DNA of 46,318 bases from an uncultured bacterium (GTDB lineage: Bacteria; Nitrospirota; Thermodesulfovibrionia; Thermodesulfovibrionales; Dissulfurispiraceae), in contig CALEDV010000039.1 of NCBI GenBank assembly GCA_937949555.1, positions 1-46,318 on the forward strand. Reading direction: 5' to 3'. The translations under genes and the position numbers were made by a program. Below the pieces are notes generated by a model. It saw only the letters and a program-made list of their open reading frames with translations. It was not told the origin of the DNA and made no database searches. The first letter of the stretch is position 1. Every line of letters starts with the position of its first letter. Below are positions 24,922 through 34,622 of the stretch, one piece after another.

Positions 24922-25548
24922 ATGGACAAACTCTTGGAAATTGCTGCTTTATATGTTGAAGACGACGACTTTACTCGTGAGACCGTCCTTTCTATGTTAA
25001 CAAAAAAGGTCTCCAGGGTGGATGTGGCAGAAAATGGGGAAAAGGGTCTAAATGCCTTTCGTTCCAACTCCTTTGATTTAATCATTACAGATATCAAGAT
25101 GCCCCAGATAGATGGACTCACCATGTGCAGAGAGATACGCTCAATAAAACATGATGTTCATATTATCATAACAACCGCTTACAGCGACCTTGTTTATCTG
25201 CTTGACGCTATAGACATTGGCATAAACCAATATGTGATAAAGCCTGTGGATATGTCAAGGCTTTTTCTTGCCATAGATAAGTGTTATGAGACGATCAACT
25301 TAAGGCGTAAGCTTCAGAGATACCACGAGGAGAGAGAGCAGCTAATCAAGGAGCTACAAGAATCAGCGCAAAAGATCAAAACCCTTGGAGGGCTTCTTCC
25401 TATCTGTGCATCCTGTAAAAAGATAAGAGACGATAGGGGTTACTGGGAACAGATTGAAACCTACATATCCACTCACAGCGGAATGGAATTTACCCACTGT
25501 CTCTGCCCTGATTGCATGAAAAGGCTATATCCTCAATTTTGCAAGTAG
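24922..25548 (+). CDS. Response regulator with C-terminal cysteine-rich module
   Basis: A 208-residue protein. The receiver domain (1-120) has the acidic pocket EDDD (13-16), phospho-acceptor D57 in ITDIKMP, TTAY and the VIKPVD lysine. A coiled-coil linker follows (about 122-155). The last 50 residues carry ICASCKKIRDDRGYWEQIETYI and CLCPDC, a recurring module at the ends of bacterial signalling proteins that probably binds a metal. There is no DNA-binding domain, so it likely acts by protein contact. The ribosome site is AAAGGAAT. No histidine kinase adjoins it. Confidence 0.9.
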   Translation: MDKLLEIAALYVEDDDFTRETVLSMLTKKVSRVDVAENGEKGLNAFRSNSFDLIITDIKMPQIDGLTMCREIRSIKHDVHIIITTAYSDLVYLLDAIDIGINQYVIKPVDMSRLFLAIDKCYETINLRRKLQRYHEEREQLIKELQESAQKIKTLGGLLPICASCKKIRDDRGYWEQIETYISTHSGMEFTHCLCPDCMKRLYPQFCK

Positions 25549-25559
25549 TTTGACAAGCC

Positions 25560-26525
25560 TTACATTGCCTTAAGAAGCCTGGCAAACAGGCTGTTTTTAA
25601 TATTACCTTCTTCCCCTTCGATGGTACAGCCTGCTGCGTTGCGATGTCCTCCGCCTCCATGTTCTGAGGCAATTACAGCAACATTTATCTCCCCCTTTGA
25701 TCTCATACTCACCCTATATTTGCCCGGCTCTATCTCCTTAAGCAACACCGATACCTTCACATGAAGCGCCCTTTTAGGAAAATCGACGAAATTGCCTGCA
25801 TCTTCTTTCTCACAGCCCGCACGCACCATCATATCCCTTGTAATAGTCATAATTGCCACACCACCCCTTTCCTCAAGACCCTTTAGTGCTTCCTTGAAGA
25901 GCCTAAATTTTTCAGGGGACCAGGCCTCAAAGAGTTCGCGATATATCCTTGAAGGCGATATGCCTTTCTTGATAAGCTCTGAGGCTATCTTTAGCGAATC
26001 CGAGGAGGTGTTGTCATGCCGGAAATTACCAGTATCAATACAAAGACCAGCATAAAGGCATATAGCTATATCCTTAGTTATTTCAACATCTAACTCCTTT
26101 AGGAGTCTGTATATCATCATTGTGGTAGAGGCGGTCTGAGGCTCTATCCATCTTATATCACCATAGGGAACGGAGAGCTCATGATGATCTATAACCATTG
26201 TAAACAACCTCTTCAGAAGAGAGAGATGAGATTCCTCCTGTGAGACCCTGTTTATGTTGTTACAATCCACTATAATAAGATGCTCTGCACTAAAGCCAGA
26301 ATCCAATAATAAAGCGAAGGTGCGTATTTCTTCATTGCCGGGGATAAAGCGACAATCCTTGGGGACCCCATCTATGCTCAAAACTAATGAGTTTTTATCT
26401 ATCTGTCTTAAGCCACGATAAAGGGCAAGGGCAGAGCCTATTGTATCAGCATCGGGATTATAATGAGTGGCTATTAGAAAATTGTTATTGCCTTGTATCT
26501 TGTCTTTAATTGCCTCTAAGGACAT
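25560..26525 (-). CDS. DHH-family phosphoesterase, NrnA-like
   Basis: The 321-residue protein has the DHH domain motifs: HYNPDADTIGSALAL (about 21-35), VDCNN, and VIDHHELS. The C-terminal DHHA1 domain ends in GGGGHRNAAGC. This is the layout of NrnA, which degrades nano-RNA oligonucleotides and pAp using Mn(II). It overlaps rbfA by one base (TAATG), and the infB-rbfA-nrnA order is common across bacteria. It converges with the response-regulator gene, 11 bp apart, with no visible terminator. Confidence 0.92.
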   Translation of the reverse strand: MSLEAIKDKIQGNNNFLIATHYNPDADTIGSALALYRGLRQIDKNSLVLSIDGVPKDCRFIPGNEEIRTFALLLDSGFSAEHLIIVDCNNINRVSQEESHLSLLKRLFTMVIDHHELSVPYGDIRWIEPQTASTTMMIYRLLKELDVEITKDIAICLYAGLCIDTGNFRHDNTSSDSLKIASELIKKGISPSRIYRELFEAWSPEKFRLFKEALKGLEERGGVAIMTITRDMMVRAGCEKEDAGNFVDFPKRALHVKVSVLLKEIEPGKYRVSMRSKGEINVAVIASEHGGGGHRNAAGCTIEGEEGNIKNSLFARLLKAM

Positions 26526-26869
26526 TATTGCTTCCTCAAATCCTTGAGCAATTGATCTATCCTGCTTCCAGTTTCAATAGAACTGTCAGTCCTAAATTCA
26601 AGGGATGGTATGAACTTTACCCTGATTCTCTTGGAAAGCTCAACCCTTATCATGCCCTTCGCCGCATTTATTATATCCATAGACAATCCAGGCTCCTCTT
26701 CCTTCAGAATACTTATAAAGACCCTTGCAATCTTAAGGTCTTCAGTCATCTCCACATCAGTAACAGTCACAAACCCTATTCTTGGATCCTTTATCCTCCT
26801 CATAATGATATCGGCAATCTCCTCCTTTATAAGGAGACTCAAACGGGTAGATCTTTTATAGGGGTGCAT
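26525..26869 (-). CDS. rbfA: Ribosome-binding factor A
   Basis: The 114-residue KH-fold protein has the family signature KRSTRLSLLIKEEIADII, DPRIGFVTVTDVEMTEDLKIARVFIS and RVKFIPSLEFRTDSSIE. It helps the 30S subunit mature at the 5' end of 16S rRNA. It starts 18 bp after the infB stop, without an obvious Shine-Dalgarno, and is translated within the infB unit. Confidence 0.95.
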   Translation of the reverse strand: MHPYKRSTRLSLLIKEEIADIIMRRIKDPRIGFVTVTDVEMTEDLKIARVFISILKEEEPGLSMDIINAAKGMIRVELSKRIRVKFIPSLEFRTDSSIETGSRIDQLLKDLRKQ

Positions 26870-26887
26870 GGGTGAAAGGATTATCTA

Positions 26888-29212
26888 TTAATTCAGCTTA
26901 GCAAGGATCTTTTCTATGGCAAAGTCCTCAAGTATGTCGCCAACTTTGATGTCATTGAAGTTTTCAATCAGTATTCCGCATTCATAACCCTTCTGAACCT
27001 CTCTTACATCCTCCTTGACTATCTTTAGGGACCCAATCTTGCCTTGATATATCACGATATTGTCTCTAATAACCCTTATGCCATCACTTGCACGCTGTAT
27101 TGAGCCTTCCAAAACATAGCAACCTGCTACAGTTCCTATCCTGGAGATAGCATAAGTCTGTCTTACCTCCGCCCTTCCAAGGGTTTTTTCCTTATAAGTA
27201 GGCTCTAACATTCCCTCAAGGGCCTTCTTTACATCCTCCACGGCATCATAAATGATGTTATATAGCCTGATATCAACCCCTTCTTTTTCGGCTATCGATG
27301 AGGCCTTTATCTCTGGACGGACATTGAAACCTATAACTATGGCATTTGATGCAGAGGCAAGGTTTACATCGGTCTCGTTAATACCGCCCACTGAGGCATG
27401 GATTACCCTGACCTTCACCTCAGGATGGGTTATCCGTTCAAAGGCATCCTTAATTGCCTCTACAGAACCTTGCACATCGCCTTTTATAATTAGATTAAGG
27501 TCCTTGATCTGTCCCTCTTTAATCTTTGCATAGAGTTCATCCAAAGTAAGCTTTTTATGTTTCGCTACCTCTGCCAGCCTCTGTTTTTGCTGCCTTGCAA
27601 GGGCTATCTGCCTTGCCTTCTTTTCATCTTCAACACAGCTAAATACATCCCCTGCATGGGGAACCTCAGAGAAACCAATAACCTCCACAGGCGTTGAAGG
27701 ACCAGCCTGAGCTATCCTTCTGCCAGTGTCATCAATAAGGAACCTTACTCTGCCTGCACTTACACCTGCCACAAAGGCGTCCCCTGTCTTTAGGGTGCCC
27801 TTTTCAATCAGGACCGTTGCAATGGGTCCTCTGCCCTTATCAAGCCTTGCCTCTATTATTGTGCCCTTAGCTAATCGATTTGGGTTTGCCTTAAGCTCCA
27901 TAATCTCAGACTGAAGCAGTATCATTTCAAGCAAATTTTCTATACCTATCCGCTGTTTTGCTGATACCTCCACAAAGATGTTTTGTCCTCCCCACTCCTC
28001 AGATACAACGCCATGTTCTGCCAATTCGTTCTTTACCTTTGTAGGATTTGCATTTTCCTTGTCAATCTTGTTAACCGCAACCACAATAGGCACTTGTGCA
28101 GCCTTTGCATGATTTATAGCCTCCACTGTCTGGGGCATTACACCATCATCTGCTGCCACCACAAGTACTACTATGTCTGTTACCTTGGCTCCTCTTGCCC
28201 TTAGTGCCGTAAAGGCTTCATGTCCAGGGGTATCAAGAAAGGTTATCTCTCTCCCCTGAAGGGAAACCTTATATGCCCCTATGTGCTGGGTAATGCCTCC
28301 TGCCTCTGTCTCTGTCACCTTTGTCTGCCTGATAGCGTCTAAAAGAGAGGTCTTTCCGTGATCTACATGACCCATAATAGTTACTACGGGAGGTCTTGGA
28401 ACCAGAAGTCCAGCCTCCTCAGACTCTTCCTCTATAACATCTACATTCTCCGCCGCCATAGTCTCAATCTTAATGCCAAAACTATCGGCTACAATAGAGG
28501 CTGCATCCATATCTATAGGTTGATTTATAGTGGTCATATACCCAAGTTCCATAAACTTCTTAATAACCTCTGCTATTTTCAACCCAAGCAGTTCAGCAAA
28601 GTCTTTAATGGTGGAGCCTTCCTGAAGTTTTATGGATTTTTTTCGTGGTGCTGTAATCTGACTTTGAGTCGTTGGCTCAGGTTTTCTAAAGAATCGGTCC
28701 TTTGATTTTTTTTGTGTTTTAGGGTCAACCCATTTTTTGGGTTCTATCTTCTTGATAGCATGGAACGCCTTCTGCATACTGGGTTTGATCTTCTCTACCT
28801 TCTGCACTTCAATATCTTTTCTAAACCTTTCAGGTATTGCAATCTCATCGGTTATTTCTTCCGGTTGAATAGACTTATCTAACAAAATAGGAGTTTCCAC
28901 AGGCTCAACATCAGGAATCTGCTCTTCCGCTATTTCTTCAGCGGCAGAAACCGAAGGCTGCTCTGTTTGTAATGGGTCAACTACTGTTGTTTGGGTTTGG
29001 TCAATGATCTCATGAGGCTCTTCTTCCTCTGCCTGCACTGAGCCTGAAAAAATGACCCTGATCCTTTGAGCCTCCTCTGGAGAGACCTTTATGTTGGTAG
29101 TATTCTTTTTGAACTCTAAATGTCTGAGTTTCTCGACCTCTTTGACGAGCGCAGAGGGTTTTACACCCAGTTCTTTGGCGAGTTTAAGGCTGCTAATCTC
29201 ATTGCTGGGCAT
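26888..29212 (-). CDS. infB: Translation initiation factor IF-2
   Basis: This is the GTPase that places initiator tRNA on the 30S subunit. From the ATG at 29212 the protein has about 774 residues. It begins with an IF2-N domain ([23 protein letters not shown]), followed by an acidic/basic linker and a second IF2-N copy ([20 protein letters not shown]). The G domain has [17 protein letters not shown] and NKID, and is followed by domains II-IV. The GGAGG site lies 13 nt before this ATG, a little far. A longer frame to 29260 lacks any site and enters a 14-bp tandem repeat, so I reject it. Confidence 0.95.
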   Translation of the reverse strand: MPSNEISSLKLAKELGVKPSALVKEVEKLRHLEFKKNTTNIKVSPEEAQRIRVIFSGSVQAEEEEPHEIIDQTQTTVVDPLQTEQPSVSAAEEIAEEQIPDVEPVETPILLDKSIQPEEITDEIAIPERFRKDIEVQKVEKIKPSMQKAFHAIKKIEPKKWVDPKTQKKSKDRFFRKPEPTTQSQITAPRKKSIKLQEGSTIKDFAELLGLKIAEVIKKFMELGYMTTINQPIDMDAASIVADSFGIKIETMAAENVDVIEEESEEAGLLVPRPPVVTIMGHVDHGKTSLLDAIRQTKVTETEAGGITQHIGAYKVSLQGREITFLDTPGHEAFTALRARGAKVTDIVVLVVAADDGVMPQTVEAINHAKAAQVPIVVAVNKIDKENANPTKVKNELAEHGVVSEEWGGQNIFVEVSAKQRIGIENLLEMILLQSEIMELKANPNRLAKGTIIEARLDKGRGPIATVLIEKGTLKTGDAFVAGVSAGRVRFLIDDTGRRIAQAGPSTPVEVIGFSEVPHAGDVFSCVEDEKKARQIALARQQKQRLAEVAKHKKLTLDELYAKIKEGQIKDLNLIIKGDVQGSVEAIKDAFERITHPEVKVRVIHASVGGINETDVNLASASNAIVIGFNVRPEIKASSIAEKEGVDIRLYNIIYDAVEDVKKALEGMLEPTYKEKTLGRAEVRQTYAISRIGTVAGCYVLEGSIQRASDGIRVIRDNIVIYQGKIGSLKIVKEDVREVQKGYECGILIENFNDIKVGDILEDFAIEKILAKLN

Positions 29213-29250
29213 AATATTTAAATTACCTCCGTTTGTTGTAGCTAAGTAAC

Positions 29251-29278
29251 TTGTCTGCATACTTTTGTCTGCATACTT
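29251..29278. repeat. Perfect 14-bp tandem duplication
   Basis: TTGTCTGCATACTT occurs twice head to tail (29251-29264 and 29265-29278) in the divergent infB/rpmB promoter region. The second copy touches the rpmB -35 box. It is probably a recent duplication; a paired regulator site is possible. Confidence 0.8.
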
Positions 29279-29305
29279 GCCGTAAAATGGCTAAAATGTT
29301 ATCAT
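29277..29305 (+). promoter_or_regulatory. Promoter of rpmB
   Basis: TTGCCG (29277-29282), a 17-bp spacer and TATCAT (29300-29305) precede the rpmB start by about 50 bp. The -35 overlaps the end of the tandem duplication. Confidence 0.5.
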
Positions 29306-29357
29306 AAAAAACTTTGCAATTGCAAACAGTTCACTTACTAAAGGAGGATCTATAAAG

Positions 29358-29546
29358 GTGCCAAGCTGTGATATTTGTGGAAAAAAAAGGATTAAGGGCA
29401 ACAATGTAAGTCATGCTAACAACAAGACAAAGAGGGTTATCGAGCCTAATATTCAGGGTGTGAGAGTAGCCACCTCAGGGGGTTCAAAAAAGATGAATGT
29501 ATGCACCCGTTGCATACGGTCTGGACTAATAACAAAGGCTGTTTAA
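29358..29546 (+). CDS. rpmB: Ribosomal protein bL28 (zinc-binding form)
   Basis: The 62-residue protein keeps both CxxC pairs (CDICGKK at 4-10 and CTRCIR at 49-54), so it is the zinc-containing C+ form of L28. The start is GTG with AAAGGAGG upstream, giving MPSCDICGK. The stop overlaps the next gene's ATG (TAATG). It lies divergent from infB. Confidence 0.95.
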   Translation: MPSCDICGKKRIKGNNVSHANNKTKRVIEPNIQGVRVATSGGSKKMNVCTRCIRSGLITKAV

Positions 29547-29995
29547 TGGTAAAGGCTGGTCATGTCCTAAATAAACTGTCCTGTGAATTGGGACTTGACT
29601 CAGCTATTAAGCTTGGGACTATTCAATCTAAATGGCAGGCTATATTTGATAATAACCTGACACTGCATATGTATCCCTACGATTTAAGGGATAACAGGCT
29701 ATTGGTTTATGTGGACTCTCCTGTCTGGCTTAGAGAGCTTACCTATCTGAAAAAAGAGGTGCTAAGCAAACTGAGCGATTTCCTCTTAAAGGACATAACC
29801 TTTAAGATAGGCAAGGTTGTAAGAAACAAAAGGTCTAATTCAAGCACTCTAAATAAAGCCCCTTTAGACAGCGAAATACCTATACAACAGACACCCTTGT
29901 GGGTGTCAGAGGAGATTCAAAAGGTCAAGGACGAAGAGCTAAGAAAAATCCTTCTTTGTATTATCAACAATATGCATCCTGCTGAAAAGGAATAG
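29546..29995 (+). CDS. DUF721 / DciA-like protein
   Basis: The 149-residue protein begins with the DUF721 pattern: VLNKLSCELGLDSAIKLGTIQSKWQAIF, then LHMYPYDLRDNRLLVYVDSPVWLRELTYLKKEVLSKL. DUF721 includes DciA, the ancestral loader of the replicative helicase DnaB. The KH-like first domain is clear; the C-terminal 50 residues are less conserved. I start it at ATG 29546, overlapping the rpmB stop; the longer frame runs through rpmB and is not real. Whether it loads helicase here is inferred from family only. Confidence 0.8.
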   Translation: MVKAGHVLNKLSCELGLDSAIKLGTIQSKWQAIFDNNLTLHMYPYDLRDNRLLVYVDSPVWLRELTYLKKEVLSKLSDFLLKDITFKIGKVVRNKRSNSSTLNKAPLDSEIPIQQTPLWVSEEIQKVKDEELRKILLCIINNMHPAEKE

Positions 29996-29999
29996 GGAT

Positions 30000-31436
30000 A
30001 TGCGCAAAACAATCTTTTTTATTCTCTTATTTTTGATTTTATCGGCGCCTGTTGTGGGTCTATGTGCAGAGGTGATCATCACCACAGAAAAGGATCAGAC
30101 TGCAGTGCAGGTTACGGTCTATAACAGCAATATTGGACTTATAAAGGATCAGAGGAACATCACCCTTGTTAAAGACATACAGGAACTGCATTTTATGGAT
30201 GTGGCAGCAAATATAATTCCCACAAGCGTAAGCATCCGCTGCATAGACGAAGAAAACTGTATTGAGGTATGGGAACAAAACTATGAATACGACCTAATTA
30301 ACCCTTCAAAGTTGCTTGATAAATACATAGGCAAAGAAGTAAGACTTTTTTCAAAGAACTATCACACCGGCCAAGAAGAGATCATTACAGCAGAGGTTCT
30401 TGCAAATAATGGAGGCTCTCCCGTATTCAGAATAGGAGGTGAAATAACATTCAACCATCCTGGTAGGATAATCTTTCCTGAGATGCCTAAGGACCTTATA
30501 TCTAAACCGACATTGGTGTGGTTATTAAAGTCTCAAAGGCAGGGCAAGAGAGAGATAGAATCCGCTTATTTAACCAGCAATATAACCTGGCATGCTAATT
30601 ATGTTTTGAAGATAAATGAGAGAGACGATAGGGCTGATCTCACAGGTTGGGTAACTATTGAAAACAACAGCGGAGCGACCTATAGAAATGCCAATCTGAA
30701 ACTCGTTGCAGGAGATGTTCAGCGGATACAGACTACAGGATACAGGAAGGATTCCTCTGAAATGCTCCGTGCTTCAGCGCCTGCAATGCCACAGATGCAG
30801 GAACAGGATTTCTTTGAATATCATATATACACCCTTGGCAGAAAGACCACTCTAAAGAACAATCAAAACAAGCAGATTGTTATGATAGAAACCCAAAACA
30901 TCCCCTTAACCAAGGAGTACATCTATCAGGGCGCTAATCCCTATTACTTCACAAGCCGTTACGCTGACAGACTCACCAATACAAAGGTTGAGGTGATGGT
31001 AGGCTTACAGAACAAAAGGGACCACAATTTAGGGGTCCCATTGCCAAAGGGCATAGTCAGGGTTTATAAGTATGACCAGGATAGGAGCGATAGGAGTCTT
31101 CAGTTCATAGGGGAAAATCATATTGATCACACCCCTAAGAACGAGAGGATATCCCTGAAGGTGGGCAACGCCTTTGATATTGCAGCAAGCAGAAAACAAA
31201 CAGAGTGGACCAAGATAGCCAATAACTTATATGAATCATCCTACGAAATCAGCCTGAGGAATCAGAAAAAAGAGGACATAACCGTGAAGGTTGTTGAAAG
31301 GATACCCGGTTCATGGAAGATACTTAAATCATCCCACGAGTATATAAAACAGGATTCAAGCACTGTGCATTTTATGATACCCGTTGAAAGGGACAAAGAG
31401 TCTAAGCTCACCTACTCGGTGAGGGTAGAGCATTAA
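30000..31436 (+). CDS. Exported DUF4139-type protein
   Basis: The 478-residue protein has a Sec signal (1-22, ending GLCA). An N-terminal beta domain starts VQVTVYNSNIGLIKDQRNITL, and the DUF4139 region carries the usual ITWHANYVLKINERDDRADLTGWVTIENNSG and NNKNHNLGVPLPKGIVRVYK-like segments. Proteins of this family look like outer-surface or mucoidy-related beta proteins of unknown function. It follows the DciA-like gene by 4 bp, an unusual partner, and converges on the LivK-type gene with a 44-bp gap lacking a clear terminator. Confidence 0.85.
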   Translation: MRKTIFFILLFLILSAPVVGLCAEVIITTEKDQTAVQVTVYNSNIGLIKDQRNITLVKDIQELHFMDVAANIIPTSVSIRCIDEENCIEVWEQNYEYDLINPSKLLDKYIGKEVRLFSKNYHTGQEEIITAEVLANNGGSPVFRIGGEITFNHPGRIIFPEMPKDLISKPTLVWLLKSQRQGKREIESAYLTSNITWHANYVLKINERDDRADLTGWVTIENNSGATYRNANLKLVAGDVQRIQTTGYRKDSSEMLRASAPAMPQMQEQDFFEYHIYTLGRKTTLKNNQNKQIVMIETQNIPLTKEYIYQGANPYYFTSRYADRLTNTKVEVMVGLQNKRDHNLGVPLPKGIVRVYKYDQDRSDRSLQFIGENHIDHTPKNERISLKVGNAFDIAASRKQTEWTKIANNLYESSYEISLRNQKKEDITVKVVERIPGSWKILKSSHEYIKQDSSTVHFMIPVERDKESKLTYSVRVEH

Positions 31437-31480
31437 TAACTCTCCATAAACTTATATCAACCGGACACAAAGCGCCCTTC

Positions 31481-32584
31481 TTAAGGTCTCCAGTGCTCTT
31501 TAAAAATACCACCGGTTACTTTCCATATCACATAGGGCATGTGTATAACATCGCCCTTTTCATCAAAACGATAGGAACTGAGAGAACCCTTAAATTCAGT
31601 AGCCCTTATCTTATCAGCCAACGCAGCGCCCCTAATATCTTTGGCCTCTGATAGAGCCTTAAATAGGATGTTTGCCGCATCATAGGCGTATATTGAATAT
31701 GGACCAGGTTCACCAAAACTCTTTCTGTAGTTCTCAAGAAAGCCCTTGGCTGAGGGTGAGCTCTGGGTATCTGGATTAAAGGTAATAAAGGTTCCTTCCG
31801 ATGCCTTTTGTCCTGCAATCTCAACGAATTTTACATCACTGAGGGCATCCCCGCTCAAAAAGACATAGTCAGCCCCAAGTTCCCTTGACTGTTTTATAAT
31901 TAACCCCCCCTCGGGATAAAGTCCCCCAAAATAGAGGACCTCGGGATTGTGTTGTTTTATTGTGGTCAAGACAGGCTTAAAGTCCTTTTCACCCAAGGTT
32001 ATACCGCCATAATAAACTATCTGTGCCGTTGGATGAATATTCTTCTTAAACTCCTCTGCAAGCCCCTGTCCGTAAGTCGTCTTATCATGAAGGATTGCAA
32101 CCCTCTTCGCCTTCAACTCTTTCAGTGCAAACTCTGCAGCAACCCTGCCCTGAAGGTCATCCCTGCCACAGATCCTGAAGATGTTCTTATAGCCCCTCTG
32201 AGTCAGCTGAGGATTGGTTGAGGATGCGTTAATCATCACAACTTCAGCCCTGTGATACACCTCAGAGGCAGCCATAGAACAACTCGATGTAAAATGCCCT
32301 ATAACCGCAACAACTCCGGAATTAACTAACTTATTTGCCACTGATACCGCCTGTTTTGGATCGTTTGCATCATCTTCAAAGAGGGCCTCTATTTTCTTGC
32401 CGCCTATGCCACCCTTAGAGTTCCATTCCTCAATTGCTATAACAATGCCATTCTTAAAATCACTGCCCATCTTTGCAATAGAGCCGGTGAAAGGAGCAGC
32501 AACGCCTATCTTTATTGTGTCCTCAGATTTTGTGCAAGCTGCAATAATAATCAAAAGAAAAAGTACAAAGAGCGGTCTTCTCAT
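31481..32584 (-). CDS. Branched-chain amino-acid-type substrate-binding lipoprotein (LivK family)
   Basis: The 367-residue protein has a lipobox (IIIAAC, C17), so it is anchored to a membrane. A type-I periplasmic-binding fold follows: IKIGVAAPFTGSIAKMGSDFKNGIVIAIEEWNSKGG at the start and GHFTSSCSMAASEVYHRAEVVMI in the first lobe. Such proteins capture amino acids, urea or small amides for an ABC importer. No permease or ATPase gene is nearby, so its partners lie elsewhere, or it is a receptor. It starts 5 bp after thiE and has GGGAGG upstream. It ends the long minus-strand run. Confidence 0.9.
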   Translation of the reverse strand: MRRPLFVLFLLIIIAACTKSEDTIKIGVAAPFTGSIAKMGSDFKNGIVIAIEEWNSKGGIGGKKIEALFEDDANDPKQAVSVANKLVNSGVVAVIGHFTSSCSMAASEVYHRAEVVMINASSTNPQLTQRGYKNIFRICGRDDLQGRVAAEFALKELKAKRVAILHDKTTYGQGLAEEFKKNIHPTAQIVYYGGITLGEKDFKPVLTTIKQHNPEVLYFGGLYPEGGLIIKQSRELGADYVFLSGDALSDVKFVEIAGQKASEGTFITFNPDTQSSPSAKGFLENYRKSFGEPGPYSIYAYDAANILFKALSEAKDIRGAALADKIRATEFKGSLSSYRFDEKGDVIHMPYVIWKVTGGIFKEHWRP

Positions 32585-32589
32585 CTTAA

Positions 32590-33270
32590 TTAATCCTCCC
32601 TGATATTTTTGATCCTATCAATTAGTACTTTAGAGTTTTCTTCTATATCACCGGTGAAAATGCCTGAAGAAACAGCTACTCCCATTATCTTTGAGTCAGC
32701 ATTAAGCAGGGACGCAATATTACTCCTATTAATGCCTCCTATGGCAATTAGAGGAATCAAGATCCTTTGACTTACACTATTTGTCATAACTACTCCTCTT
32801 GGACTGCCAGCATCCTTTGTGGAGGTGTTAAAAACAGGTCCAAAACCAATGTAATCTGCCCCTTCTTTTTCAGCCTCAAGGGCCTCTTCTACGCTATGAG
32901 TTGATAATCCCACGATCATGCTCTTAGGAACAATCCCTTTTACATCCCTTAAAGGAATGTCCTCTTGTCCAAGATGAATACCCTCCGCTCCGATGGCAAG
33001 GGCTATGTCTATATAGTCATTTATGGTCAATAGGGCATGATGTTTTTTTGTAAGTCTGTGGATTGATAATGCCTCATTATAGAGATCCCTTCTGCTTTTG
33101 TCTTTTTGTCTGTACTGAATCCAGCGAATGCCCGCCTTCAGCGCTGTTACAACCTTTGCAATAAGGTCAGGGTCTTGCGGCAATGTTATTGCACAAATTC
33201 TTGGAAGTATATGCCCCTTAAGGACTGTTGTCACTGTAATTACTTTCTTCTGATCCTGAAGAACTGCCAT
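32590..33270 (-). CDS. thiE: Thiamine-phosphate synthase (ThiE/TenI family)
   Basis: The 226-residue TIM barrel has IQYRQKDKS, LTINDYIDIALAIGAEGIHLGQEDIPL and GADYIGFGPVFNTSTKDAG, the pyrophosphate- and substrate-binding loops of ThiE. It joins the pyrimidine and thiazole halves of thiamine phosphate. The 5' end overlaps accC by 53 bp if the ATG at 33270 is used; a GTG 12 codons in is a plausible alternative. No other thi genes are in the window, so a TenI-type role cannot be excluded. Confidence 0.88.
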   Translation of the reverse strand: MAVLQDQKKVITVTTVLKGHILPRICAITLPQDPDLIAKVVTALKAGIRWIQYRQKDKSRRDLYNEALSIHRLTKKHHALLTINDYIDIALAIGAEGIHLGQEDIPLRDVKGIVPKSMIVGLSTHSVEEALEAEKEGADYIGFGPVFNTSTKDAGSPRGVVMTNSVSQRILIPLIAIGGINRSNIASLLNADSKIMGVAVSSGIFTGDIEENSKVLIDRIKNIRED

Positions 33271-34618
33271 TGTCAGCGCTAAAGATTCTATCTACAAAGT
33301 CTGTAAAAAATTGTCCCTTCCTGAAGTCCGGGTGATCCATAACCCTTTTCATAAAAGGGATGGTGGTCTTGATGCCTTCGAGGGTAAACTCATCAAGCGC
33401 CCTCTTCATCTTTGCTATCGCCTCTTCCCTTGTCTTTCCTATGACTATGAGCTTTGCTATCATGGAGTCATAATAGGGCGGGACATTCCATCCGCTGTAT
33501 GCTACGCTGTCTACCCTTATCCCCTGTCCTCCAGGGGGAATGAATAGGGTTATTTTGCCAGGACAGGGTGTAAATTTCTCAGGGTCCTCTGCATTTATCC
33601 TGCATTCAATGGCGTGTCTTGATATCTTGACCTGACTCTGTTTTATGGATAAAGGGAATCCTGCGGCAATCTTAATCTGCTCTTTTATTATGTCAAAACC
33701 TGTGATTTCTTCCGTTACGGGATGCTCCACCTGCACCCTGGTGTTGACCTCCATAAAATACACATCCCCCGAGGCATCTACAATGAACTCTATAGTGCCT
33801 GCGCTATAGTATTTCATTGCCCTTGCAGCCTTGATGGCATATTCACCAAGACGTTTCCGCAAAGACTCGGTGGCGAAGGGCGATGGCGCCTCCTCAATGA
33901 GCTTCTGATGGCGTCTTTGTATAGAACAGTCCCTCTCTCCTAAATGTATCACATCCCCCTTCTGGTCACCAAGTATCTGAATCTCAATATGCCTTATCTG
34001 GGGCAGGTATTTCTCCATGTATAATTCGCTGTTGCCAAAGGCTGCAAGGGCCTCCCTCTGGGCAAGATGAAAGGCTGAGGCAAGCTCCCCCTCCTCCCTT
34101 ATGATCCTCATTCCCCGCCCTCCGCCTCCTGCAGAGGCCTTAATGATTACTGGGAATCCTATTTTTTTAGAGAGTTTTTGTGCAGACTCAAGGGTAAGCA
34201 AAGGTCCCTCGCTCCCAGGAACCACTGGTATGCCTCTCCTCTTCATTAACTGTCGCGCCTTTGCCTTATCTCCTCCAATCTTTATGGATTCCGCTGAAGG
34301 TCCAATAAAGGTAATGCCCGATGTAGCGCACGCCTCTGCAAAGTGAGGATTCTCTGATAGAAATCCATACCCTGGATGTATCGCCTCTGCATCGGTTATC
34401 TCTGCAGCACTTAAAATGGCTGGAATATTAAGGTAGCTGTATCTCGAGTTAGCTGGACCTATACATATAGACTCATCAGCATACCTGACATGTAAGGAGT
34501 CCCTGTCAGCAGTAGAGTGCACCGCAACTGTTTTTATACCCATCTCCTTGCACGTTCTTATTACCCTTAGGGCAATCTCTCCCCTATTAGCGATTAGAAT
34601 CTTCTTAAAAAGCTTCAT
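33218..34618 (-). CDS. accC: Acetyl-CoA carboxylase, biotin carboxylase subunit
   Basis: The 466-residue ATP-grasp enzyme begins KKILIANRGEIALRVIRTCKEMGI. It has the glycine-rich ATP loop GGGGRGMR (164-171), and FMEVNTRVQVEHPVTEEITG later in the active site. It carboxylates biotin on AccB using bicarbonate and ATP. It is about 17 residues longer than E. coli AccC, owing to a serine-rich tail (GSSSGSEESNYSDNSP). It follows accB by 4 bp, the standard accBC pair. Confidence 0.96.
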   Translation of the reverse strand: MKLFKKILIANRGEIALRVIRTCKEMGIKTVAVHSTADRDSLHVRYADESICIGPANSRYSYLNIPAILSAAEITDAEAIHPGYGFLSENPHFAEACATSGITFIGPSAESIKIGGDKAKARQLMKRRGIPVVPGSEGPLLTLESAQKLSKKIGFPVIIKASAGGGGRGMRIIREEGELASAFHLAQREALAAFGNSELYMEKYLPQIRHIEIQILGDQKGDVIHLGERDCSIQRRHQKLIEEAPSPFATESLRKRLGEYAIKAARAMKYYSAGTIEFIVDASGDVYFMEVNTRVQVEHPVTEEITGFDIIKEQIKIAAGFPLSIKQSQVKISRHAIECRINAEDPEKFTPCPGKITLFIPPGGQGIRVDSVAYSGWNVPPYYDSMIAKLIVIGKTREEAIAKMKRALDEFTLEGIKTTIPFMKRVMDHPDFRKGQFFTDFVDRIFSADNGSSSGSEESNYSDNSP

Positions 34619-34622
34619 TTTC

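Noticed and set aside
31437-31480. Bidirectional terminator between the converging DUF4139 and LivK-type genes
   Set aside because: No stable hairpin with a U-tract can be drawn in this gap.
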